A stretch of 64,000 nucleotides of DNA from Takifugu bimaculatus (lineage: Eukaryota; Chordata; Actinopteri; Tetraodontiformes; Tetraodontidae), in assembly GCA_004026145.2 (NCBI GenBank), contig CP034994.1, forward strand, positions 14,056,400 through 14,120,399. The letters run 5' to 3'. The position numbers were made by a program, and so were the translations under genes. Shown here in pieces: positions 45,102 to 55,400 of this stretch (the stretch's first letter is position 1; every line of letters begins with the position of its first letter). The notes beneath the pieces are model-generated. The model did not search any database. It worked only from the letters and a program-made list of their open reading frames with translations, and was not told the origin of the DNA.

Positions 45102-48100
45102 CTAAATGTCCTGCTTAAGTTTGCCGATGATGAAGTCGCTCTCATGGTCCAGTTTGGAGAGCGTCTTCCTCACCCGCAGGGCTGTGAGGCGGGCGCCTGG
45201 TCTCTGGTACCAGCACTCCTTCATAGTCTTTGCAATGGCCATGAGAATCTACAAAAACACAGAGGCAAGTGTAAGCCAACGGGCTGCTAAACCACATGCA
45301 TGCAGATGTATAGTGGAAGCTTTACTGGGTGGGACTGGAGTCGGTTGTGCAGACTGGGCCTCTGCTGATCAACGCACACCACCTTCCTCATCTCCTCAAA
45401 GCTGGGATCGAAGGGCACCAGGTCAAAGAAGGGAGGCCGATACTCTTCAACAATTCCTGGGACAAAAGACATAAAGGTGTGCATTATTTTAATTGTTAAA
45501 CTCAAGAATTCTAAATGTTCATCATTACTGAAGTAGTCCCCATTCTAAAAGCATGGCTCACACTGATTTATTTATCCTGGTATAAGACAAAAGCTTAATT
45601 AAGAACAAATGGGGATACTTTCTAACCCAAACATAAAGTTCCGAGAGTCCCGCGTGACTAAATGTGCGCCGCTCATGTGTGTCGTCATGTCCACATGGAT
45701 GTCTCCGTGGACTTTGTTCATGAGCATCTGGACTATGTAGCAGTGAGTGCTGACACCAGATAAGACTGTTTATAATTACTGCAGCACTAATCATGAGAAA
45801 GGATATCAGAGACAGCCCCAGACTGCACAAACAGCCCAGTGCTGAGAGACATGAGACGGACGGCCCCTTCCACCCCAGAGGAGGACAGAGCGTTTCAACA
45901 TCATGGGTGAGGGGGAAAAAAGAAGATGCGGTTCCATTCACAAGCTCTCTGCACGCCGCGTCACCACTGGCCGCTGCCGTCTTACCGTTGACGATGGTTC
46001 GGCGGGTGATTTCCCAGAAGACCAGGCCGAGAGCCCAGATGTCGGTCTGCTTGTAGGACTCGAACACGTTGGTGCGGATGGTCTCATCCAGCACCTCAGG
46101 GGCCATGTAGCGTTTGGTCCCCACACGAGGGTTGTTGCCCACATCAAGGTAGTCCCGGGACTGCGAGTGGATGACGGCCAATCCTAAAGGGCAGAAATAA
46201 ACAGGTGAATCTTGACTATCACCAATCCGTCGGGAGGGACAAATTATTTGGGATTTTCCCGTCTTCATCTCCGCGCAACCCTCACCCAGGTCAGCGATGC
46301 AGCACTGTAGGTTCTTCTTCACCAGAATGTTGCGACTTTTCAGGTCTCGATGGGCTATGGCGGGTTTTTCCTGTGAGCTGATAATCTCGGTGTGGAGGTG
46401 GATCAGCCCGCAGGCTATCGACAGACACATCCTCAGACAGCCCTCCGGTTCCAGGCTGCTGTACTGCAGGAAGTCGTAGAGTGAGCCCAGCTCGTGGAAG
46501 TGGGTGACGAGCCACAGCTGAGTGCTGGAATTCTTGGAGGTCATGTCAGAGGCTATAAAACCTGAAATCAGATAATGAGATGGTTTGTTTCAACACGGCT
46601 CTTTTGTCATTGTGGTCTTGGAACCTCACAGGAACGTAGAAACGGACCCAGTATGTTGTCATGTCGGAGCTGCACCGTGTTGTAGATTTCTGTCTCTCTG
46701 AACCAAGATTGTTCATCCCTGGAGGAGAAGATCTTGACGGCCACATTCTCCCCCATCCAGGTGCCCCTCCAAACCTCCCCATACCTGCCTTTGCCTGCAA
46801 CCAGAGCAACGAAGATGAGAAGTCGGATCTGAGTTTAAAACCGCAGTAGAAGGTGAAGAAGGAGACTCACCAACACACTCCACCAAGGAGATTTGCCTTG
46901 CCATGGTTCTTTGGACCAGGTATGGCAGCCCGGTCCCACTTCCTGATGTACAGAATTCATCATAGATTTCCTGCAGATGGAAATAATATTTAAATTCAGA
47001 AGAGTAGGCGGCTTCTCCTAGCGTTGCTGAGTCCTGACGGGCTCTTACGCCGTATGTGGGATCTTCTCCACGAGGAACTTTCAGCAGGGTAACGTCGTGG
47101 TCTTCGACCTTTGTCAGTCTACAACGTGCACGCCGGAAATACAAGCAGAGCGCCCCGATGCCCACGCCCACGGTTATGATCACCAGCAAAAAGGCCAGAC
47201 TGATCCAGAGCTCCGGACGGTTGAGTACTGGGGGTGATGTTGTCGGCTCTCCATCTGAACAAAGAAGAATTCAGTCTTACTGTGCTAATTGTGAAAATTA
47301 TGCGATCTTGATAAAGCACTGAGACCGTGTGAGTCCGTGCATGACCGGCTTTACAGATGTAGACATTGTCCGCGTCAGCCACTAGGGGGAGCCAAATACG
47401 CCGTGAGACCATGTTGTTTCTATCTACAAATCTAATCTACAAAACTATGAATCTACAAACCAGTCTGTTAGAACTCTAAACTTTAATCATCACACTTTGA
47501 AGGGAAATGTTTGGAAGAACCTCTCTTCCTGACCCAACCATGGAGAAGTTATTAGCACCCCCAAAACGACATATTTTCCAACACCCATCACAAAAGCGAA
47601 ACATTGCTGCCATGTAGCCTTTTGCTTTTAGCCCTGCGTTTTCAAGAATCTTACAAAATATCTCCGTTTTGGGTACTGACTGATGTTCGGAGGTGGTGTG
47701 GTGAAGGCGTTGCAGTGATCATTCCAGCAGCACTTGATGAAGAAGCCAGGAAGTGCGCTGTAGCAGTGCTCCTTGTAGGTGCGCTCGGGGAGGCAACCTC
47801 GCTCCTCGAAGCCATGCAACCACGTGTAGAAGCAGACGTGTCCGCGGCAGGTCTGATTTGTGCACGTGCCTTTCCCATTCTCGCACGTGCAGATCAGCTT
47901 CTCATCATCCTTGGAGTCTGAAGTTGGAAAAGAGAGCATAGATCGTAAATAGCTTCCGGCTTAATGACTGTAACTGCAGCCGACCGCCAGGGGGCAGTCG
48001 CGGTGACTTGGCTTCTCTTTGTGGGAGCCTTCACGAGTGTTCATCAGTGTTGGGGGTGTTTGTCACAACTGAATAGAGCAGAGGGTTACATTTCTCTCAC

Positions 48101-48170
48101 CTAGTTGGGAAGCAGAGATTGTCAGAAAAGCCGCGGCTATCACCCCTGTGAGCAGAGCGCAGCATCCCAT
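45102..48170 (-). CDS. acvrl1: Activin receptor-like kinase 1 (ALK1), complete
   Basis: Endothelial type I receptor for BMP9/BMP10, signalling through SMAD1/5/8; loss causes vascular malformations in fish and hereditary haemorrhagic telangiectasia in people. Nine coding exons on the minus strand: 48101-48170, 47681-47917, 47049-47254, 46871-46970, 46648-46794, 46286-46561, 45986-46183, 45326-45456, 45102-45248. They total 1512 nt, or 503 residues, without a frame break. Signal peptide MGCCALLTGVIAAAFL; ectodomain ending KCCWNDHCN; membrane helix about 118-140; GS box TSGSGTGLP near 182; glycine loop GKGRYGEV just after 204; HRDLKSRN in exon 6. The L45 loop SDMTSKNSSTQLW is diagnostic of ALK1 and the SMAD1/5/8 class. 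The tail HESDFIIGKLKQDI differs from mammals. An acceptor-like CCACAG two bases before the ATG suggests an upstream non-coding exon, as in human. Confidence 0.94.
47379..47392 (+). promoter_or_regulatory. CTCF-like motif in acvrl1 intron 2
   Basis: CCACTAGGGGGAGC, forward orientation; a good core with a weaker 3' end. Confidence 0.35.
47984..47997 (+). promoter_or_regulatory. CTCF-like motif in acvrl1 intron 1
   Basis: CCGCCAGGGGGCAG preceded by CGA fits the extended consensus YGRCCRSCAGGGGGCAG almost perfectly, forward orientation. Confidence 0.5.
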
Positions 48171-49132
48171 CTCTGTGGAGCCACAAGAAAATAAACATAA
48201 ACCTCCTGTGATATATAACAGTGATGTGTTGTTCTTCATTTGTAACCTTCTTGCAGCTGTGATCAGATAGCCACAGCCTCAACATTAGCGGCGCTGCTAA
48301 GGAGACGCCGCGCTGCGTTTAAAGCCGCGCATTCTTGGCTGAGGAAGCTATGAGGTCAAAAACAACAGACGGAGGGTCCAGTCTGTCTGCCTGAGCTGTA
48401 ATTGCGCTGGGTGGGAAAACGGGGCCGACAGTACTCCACTGTGTCTGTGCATGTGTGTGTTGAGACTTTCTGCCGCTCTGTGCTGCTCAGGCTCCAGGCG
48501 TGTTGACTATCCTGCTCGCAGAGTAAATATTGATGGCCAAGCTTCCTGCCATTGAGAGGCCCCACCCGGCTGGCCGACCAGGCTCAGGTCTGCTCATTGT
48601 TTGGGGCTGCATAGCTGAGGGTCACGCGAGCAGGATGGCCATCAGAGCTGCACCACATTCTGCTTTCAAATTCTGCTTTCAACTGTTATTCAGGACAGAA
48701 CCTGATGAAAGCAGCATTTTAATTTAATCTGCTGTCCCATCAATATGATCACACCCCAAAGTGTTTCTTTTGAATAACGTGTGCACTCGTACATCTTTAT
48801 TTCCTATGATTTTATTCATAACGGCATAGTTCCTTTGAACAACAGCAGAAGGACATAACCTGGTAAAAGGAAATCACTTTTTGTTTTACCAAGTAATAAA
48901 TTAAATACATTCACTGGTCAGCTGTTTCATTGACTAAAACTGTGCCCTTAATTATTAACTTAATTATTATTTCAAATTTAACATCAGGTCTAGCTTCTTG
49001 GTGCAACCGCAAAGGATGATTGCATCAATGGTTTAACGGCTGTATGTCACTTTTTACAATGCATTATGGGATGCATCATGTGCACTAAATAGGACAGAGC
49101 GATTCTCACCTAACATTAAGACAGCCCTAGCC

Positions 49133-49199
49133 CCACTGAGGATCCACCTTGAGCATTTTAGCTTTTTCAATTTTCATTTTCCTCCCAGAAAGAGTTATG
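49133..49199 (+). repeat. Dispersed repeat, copy A
   Basis: Begins CCACTGAGGATCCACCTTGA and ends CAGAAAGAGTTAT. A diverged copy in the same orientation lies at 50601-50667. Family not identified. Confidence 0.5.
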
Positions 49200-50600
49200 A
49201 TTCCAACACTATTGCTGTGGAAAATGAAATTTCTGCTCATATCTTATTTCATATTTCATCATCTTATCTTATCTTGTCACGATTGCCCCGTTGCGCCTGA
49301 ATTCAACTTTTTCTTAGGTTTAGGGTTAGGTAAATTAAACAACAAGCAACCTGCGACACAAGTTCAGACCCCACTAAAGAAAACACTGCCTATGCAGAAA
49401 CCATTTGCTACATACGAAGAAGGTAAGCAGGTCGTTTCCTCACCTTGATGAATGAGATATCCTGTGAGAGTGACGTAACCTTTGACTTGCACACATCTGC
49501 AGTCGAAACTCTAGTTTACTGCGGAAATCCTTCGTTATGATGCATATTGCCGGACGAATGAATGCATAAACGACAGGAAGTGCCGCATTCTGTGGCGTGT
49601 CAGCAAGTCGCATCAAAGGTCAGATAATAAAGTAGAAAGTGACAACCTTCTGGGGAGAAAAGTGTTCGTCACAAAACCAAGTTTTCTTGGGGTTATCAAG
49701 AATTCTGATCAGTCCTGAATCTATGCGACTTCAGATTTTTTCACCACTTGGCAGAATATCAAATCTATCTTTAGAGTTTCCTCCCACACCGAGGCCCCCG
49801 CTCAAGGACTGAGGATTCACTGTGCTCTGATCTTTCTTGCAAAAACCGCAAGAAAAACATGTCTTCTACCCCGCTGAAGAGACACTTCCTGCAAGTGAGA
49901 ATGATTAATCTGTGGGAATGCTGGAGAAAATGACTAAAATAAGCCTCTGCCCACGCTGGGCATTTAAGCTCGATGCCCTTCAACTATCATTCTCACATTT
50001 ACAGGCGCACAGAGCAACAGTCATATCCTCCATCAGAGGTGTCCTGCCTGCAGCACTTCAGAACGCTTCCTCTCTTGGCTCTTTTCTGTTTGTCTCCAGT
50101 GTGTAATGACCTGTACCCACAAGACCTGGAGGAAAAAGATCCATTGTCATCTCTTCCTCCGATCTACAGAGTTATGGGAGGAAGCTCATGGACACAGATC
50201 TCTCATTCCATCAGAATGACTGCACATTACAGTGCAGATGGTGGGGGCGCGAAAAGCTGAGGTTGTGTCACATTGCCTCTCTGTCAGTGGAAAACGGGCG
50301 AACGCGTGGGTGAAACTGGACAATCAGACGTTCTTATGGTTTGTTTTTAAAAGCCTTCATTCACAAATCACAGCGGTGCTGCAGGATGAAACGGATCGTG
50401 TCTTCATTCCGAAGATGAGGCCGAGGATCAGAGGGCATTAGCTGTTCTCTGCATGCTCCCACATGCACATTTCGCACAATCCGGTTGAGCCCAGCAAAAA
50501 AATAGACAGATGAAACACTTAAGCAAACTGTCACACCGGAGACACCAGAACCCACAAGTGGGCTGCTATGAGTTGCTGTATGACTGCTCGTTTAGAAATC

Positions 50601-50667
50601 TCCACTGAGGATCCACTTTGAGCAGTTCAGCTTTTAGAACTTTTATTTTCCCTCTCAGAAAGAGTTA
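50601..50667 (+). repeat. Dispersed repeat, copy B
   Basis: Begins CCACTGAGGATCCACTTTGA and ends CAGAAAGAGTTAT; by eye about three quarters identical to the copy at 49133-49199. Confidence 0.5.
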
Positions 50668-51891
50668 TTCCTACAGTGAGCATGATAACTTTATCTGGCG
50701 AGTCTAATACATAACAAGCACACTGTAATTATATGAAGCTGTGCGCAATTTGTTCCGTCTGAAAGGTAAAACGCATGTTGCGCAACTTTACACTTCTTGA
50801 CCATAATGTACCCAACTAGAGGTAGCGCCACCTCTTCACATCTGGCCACATGTGATGCAGATTATCAGCCGATGTGGCGCTCAGACCCATATTTTCACCA
50901 AAATCCCAACAAAACCGTGTGATCAGACACAGAAAAGGGCCAGAAAGAACTCACCCGTGTGGCTTCTTGAACTCCACGCACGCACGGCAAACTCAGCTGC
51001 TGGTCCTCATTCGGCGTTCTCTGAACATTTACAGCAAATACACAACTTTCCCGATACCAAACAGCGGAGTTAACTCCAACTCTGTCCGCGTAAACGGTTT
51101 GCTGACTAATGTTTTTACGCAGCAATTTCACATCCTCCTTCTGTTTCTCTCTCTCTCGTTTTCGAGTTCAGGAGCAATAAAAAAAAGATAAACCCGCTCT
51201 TACTCTGACCGTGGAGGCTAAGAGAGCAGGATCAGCGGTGCCCTGACGCTCCGACCAGCATCTCGGTCACATTTGCGCTCATGAACCGACAACATGGACC
51301 ACCGGAGTTTGGATCCAAACAAGTCCGATCTGCCCCCGAGTCCAGACTCAGCCCAAACGCGTTTCTCGTTGGCTCCGAGGTCTGATCTAAGATCGAGATT
51401 GGTGTTTGGTTTTTTTTAATAGCAGAGAGTTTTGTCCCACCCTGTATTGTCCCTGTCGGGCTTTTCACTGGCCGGAATCTGTTCACAAAGTGGTTTTCCT
51501 GTTTCTCGCAGAACGTCTCATTTTCCTCTTTCCCCTGTGGACAGCCGTCTGCACTGCAGGAATGCGGTCCAAACTACCCTCCTATCAGACCCTCTTTCAG
51601 ACCCCCCCAGCACATTTTATATCAGGGCAGCTGTCAAGTGTAAATTTTACGTGAATGAAAAAAACCAACCAACCAAAAATTGTTCTTAAAAAGGATCGAT
51701 GAGCGGTCCAATGTTCAAATGCAGTTTAAATGTCATTACACCCCAAAATATGGATGATATTCCTCAATTTGCCTCTTTCATATCAGGCATGATCAAGCCT
51801 GATCTTTTGGATCTTTGAAAGCCTTGTTTCTCTATAAACAATTTCCTATTTTAATAAAAATGTTTGACTAGCTGATGTCTAACTGTGCATA

Positions 51892-51905
51892 CTGCCCCCT
51901 GGTGG
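51892..51905 (-). promoter_or_regulatory. CTCF-like motif
   Basis: Minus-strand CCACCAGGGGGCAG preceded by CTA is a near-perfect core, between acvrl1 and ankrd33. Confidence 0.5.
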
Positions 51906-52659
51906 TAGGCAGCAGAGGATTAGGCAAGCATCCTCATAAAACTAACTTGCTCATCTGGATGCCAGAAATGAAGACAACACCCACTCTGAATGTCCTCAGT
52001 TAAGACGTATTATATCGTAAATTGATAAATGTTTGCCTGTTTTCTGTGTGAAAGTTCATCCTTGGGCAGCGTCTGAGCGATGCCTCATGTCTAAAAGGGC
52101 CTCTTGGTCTCAGGCTCCATAATCTTTGCCCGAGAAGCAGCTGGGAGCTCTCACATCGGCCGTTACGCAGGAAAGAGAGCAAGCTGTTGTTCTGGCTTTA
52201 ATCACAACTTATTTTTCTTTTTCAATCTCTGCGATTGCAAAGGGTCTCTTTCCCTCCAGAGTCTCTGTTTTTTTTTCTTAAAAGACACCATTTGTTCCAT
52301 AATCTATTCAAGAAGAGGAACTGGGAGATTGCTTCCACAGGAATTTTTCAGTTTTTCGGGCAAGTTTTTCTTCAGTCCTGTTTAATTGAGCCTAAAATAA
52401 AACAGTATTTTGATTGTTGATAACCCATAATTATCAACGTCAATATTGATTTTGATCATGTGTTGTGAATTATTGCTAACTCTTTTGGAATTTCTTTTTT
52501 TTTTTAACCAGGGTGAGTGAATGTGTTCCTTCTGTCGCCCAGTAAAGAGGAAGCGAGCCTCAGCGCTGCAAAGCTCAAAGGTCAGAGAGCCTCCGTAAGA
52601 ACCTTTACCATGAAATAACCAAAGACAGGTGCCAGACTCATGGATACATCGTTAATACA

Positions 52660-52665
52660 TTTATT
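52660..52665 (-). promoter_or_regulatory. Poly(A) signal of ankrd33
   Basis: TTTATT (AATAAA on the coding strand) about 510 bp after the ankrd33 stop, giving a short 3' UTR over about 52645-53172. Confidence 0.5.
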
Positions 52666-53172
52666 CCAGCGAGCACATATGTAAAATTAACTTTACAGTT
52701 TATTCAGCAAAGTCTGAGCTGTTATTAAAATAAACACCTGAACTATTTCTTTTAAAAGATTCTTTTTAAATGGGGGTTTAGTGCTTGTGGTGTTGTGAGA
52801 GTGACTGCAGACATGAACAGTTTTCTCTAAAACAGACAGAGAATTCGAAGGCGGAATATTGAGTTCAAACGCTAATGTGATTTCCAGATGATTAGACGCT
52901 GCTTAGCTTGCTATTCCTTGTTTTGGTTGCAAACTCCTCACAGATCTAGAGACGTTATCACCGTGGCGGTTTTACGTTGTTTTTTTTTCAAGAAAAATGC
53001 TGGAGCTTTCAGCTTAATGCCGACGCTTTCAAGGAAATTCAAGCCGCTGCAGTTCTCCCGTGTCCGAGGTGGGTGGATTCCAGACAATCCCAAGCTCGTC
53101 CTGCACACAGGAGCTCATCAGAGCGAACCCCTCAGAGGAGCTGACGACGACGCTTCAGTTTCAGGGCGGCTG

Positions 53173-55139
53173 TTATTTTTTCGAGCCTTTCTTCTGCTGC
53201 TCCTTCTCTTTCTCCTTCTCCTGCTGCCGCTTCTTCTCTCTCTTCTTCTCCTCCTTGGCCTCCTTGTACTTCCAGACGGGAGGTTCCAGGTAGCCCCGCT
53301 GTCGCTTCTTCTTCTTCTCTTTCTTTGGTGTGGGCCCGCTGGACTTTGTCACCTCGATTTTAGGGATGCACCCCGAGGGGAAGATGCTGTTCCTGTGCGC
53401 CATGCTGCGGGGCATGACGCTCCTCAGCCCGCCACCAGCGATGCTGTCTCTGTGATCTGAGTTCTGACAGCAGGAGGTCAGAGACACGGAGGTGGCTGAC
53501 ACAGGAGTGGGGGACGCCGACGTGACGGAGCCTTTATTGTGGGACACCGTACTGTCCTCCACCTCCTTCAAGCTGTACTTTTCAAGCAGTTCTGGCACTG
53601 CAAAGCGCCGCCTTGCCGATCTCAGGGGGGCTGCTGGGACAAAGCGGGTGACACCCAGTGACTATCAGGGGGCTGTGGATGCTCGTGGTCATCCGCACCA
53701 TGTGGTCCATAACCCCGTTGTCTTCTGGGTCGTTGGGGAACCTGAAGGAAAAGCTGTCCTTCAGGCGCTGCCTCATCTTCTGGCTGGCTGTTTTGGGAGC
53801 AGTGGTCTTTGCTACCAGATGCTTCAAGTTAGGCCACTCTGGAACGTAGCTTTGAGTGAACTGCTCGCCGCTGGGGCGAGTCTGCAGGCGGCGCACTCTT
53901 TTGAGGGTTTCAAAGCCTCCTGTCTTGAGCACCCAGTCCTTTAGGTTTCTGCCTCGGACCAGATCCATCGCATTAATGTCTGCACCTACAACGAAAGGGA
54001 GTAAAGACAGGAAATGGGAACCAGTCGGTAACCAGTACATCAGGCCAGTTCTAAGCAGGGAGGACGTACGTACATGGCACAGCCTGGTGATGGTTGCACT
54101 GCCGGCGACAGCGAGGCATTTAAAGGTGCACTATGCATCACTTCCGTTGACATTGAAAGTAAACACAAAACAAGAAAGAGCGAGTTCGCCCCAGCGTGTT
54201 TCTGTAATTATCACGAATATGAGCTTTTTCACGGCGTATTGAGGAGGCAGGTGGATCAAGAGGAGATGCCAATGAGTTGACTAAAAACATGATGAAACCG
54301 TGAACGATCACACAGTGCACCTTTAAAATACCTTCAGATTGGATTATTCAACACAAATAATCCTGCAGATTAGGACTTTTTAATGACTAGTCCATCAAAA
54401 TAGACTTGTTTCGCCACGGTAGTTGAGCTAAAGTCCATCTGTTCATACCGTGCATCAGCAGCGCGGCCACACACTCTTCCCGGCCCTGCAGTCCTGCCTT
54501 GATGAGTGCGGTGAAGCCGCGGGGGTCCCTGACCTCGGTGTCCACGCCAGAGTAGAAATTGATGATGTAGTTTAGAATGTTGACGAAGCCTGAATCAAAA
54601 AAAACAAACCATATAAATGTGCTTGACGGATCCTGTTGAGAGGCTCCGTGACGCGCCAGCGCACACACACACCTGCCTGTGCAGCGATCATGAGGCCGGT
54701 GTTGCCGTCGTTGTCCTGGTGGTTGATGTCTATGAGTGGACACACGTGCAGCGTGGTGACGATGTCGATGAAGCCCTTGCTGATGGCCACCATCAGCCCA
54801 TTCTGATGAGGACAAGGACAGAACTCTGGGTCAACGTCATCTTGCTGCTGCAGTCTCTGAAAGTGAAATCTCCAATCTCACCCTGCCATTGATGTCCAGC
54901 TCCATGGCCTCCTCCTTGGTGATTCCCCTCTCCAGGATCCTGCAGAGAGCTATGCGGTTGTTCCTGATGCAGGCCTCATACAGCGTTTTCGCCGGTTGCT
55001 CATTCTTGTCCTCGCCTTCATAGTCTGGGAGGACCGAGTCGTCGGAAAGCACGCTCCCCGAGTCCGAGTCGTCCAGGAGGATCTCCGAGTCCTCGCTCGG
55101 GCCTGTGCCAAGGTGGGGGTCATAACTTGTGGTAGCCAT
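53173..55139 (-). CDS. ankrd33: Ankyrin repeat domain protein 33, complete (one frameshift)
   Basis: ANKRD33 (PANKY) is, in mammals, a photoreceptor-enriched ankyrin protein that represses CRX-driven transcription; I assign the gene from repeat layout and position next to acvrl1. Four coding exons on the minus strand: 54882-55139, 54673-54802, 54449-54589, 53173-53985. Residues 1-50 are acidic (DSEILLDDSDSGSVLSDDS). Ankyrin repeats span about 50-200, with NGLMVAISKG, DGNTGLMIAA and RGFTALIKAGLQGREECV. The C-terminus is strongly basic, Lys/Glu/Gln-rich and coiled-coil-like (about residues 395-446). A +1 break sits in the CCC at 53654-53656 (GGG on the coding strand): one frame stops soon after, the other continues to the basic tail. 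Removing one base gives 1341 nt, or 446 residues, close to the human length. The paralogue ankrd33b is a less likely alternative. Confidence 0.85.
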
Positions 55140-55353
55140 TGGACCCCCTTCTACCTGGGATCACAACCAGTTCACAGGTCCGCTGCACGGTCAACCACAT
55201 CTTGAAGAGGAAAATGAAGAGTTATTTATTCTTTTGTTTTTCGTGAGTGTGGTTCTTTTGGACTGGTCTGAAAACCACTTCAAGTTTGACAGCAAGACCA
55301 AACAATGTAGCTTCTAGAGCTTAGCTAGTTTCTTTTTTCCTAGCTTCTTTGGC

Positions 55354-55400
55354 ATCCTCTTTAAGTTGCCTGTCTATTAGAGGGGCAACTTAAAGAGGAT
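55354..55400. repeat. Perfect 17-bp inverted repeat (hairpin)
   Basis: Arms 55354-55370 and 55384-55400 are exact reverse complements (ATCCTCTTTAAGTTGCC and its complement) around a 13-nt spacer. CTTCTT and AAGAAG outside the arms can extend the stem after a small bulge. It lies about 215 bp upstream of the ankrd33 start codon. It could be a precursor-type RNA hairpin, a mobile-element remnant or a cruciform; nothing further identifies it. Confidence 0.8.

Larger units (their letters stand above)
48175..52640. other. acvrl1-ankrd33 intergenic region
   Basis: About 4.5 kb with no recognised exon on either strand. It contains the acvrl1 promoter side, a pair of diverged direct repeats (49133-49199 and 50601-50667) and a strong minus-strand CTCF-like motif. 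Short open frames are not conserved. Confidence 0.55.
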
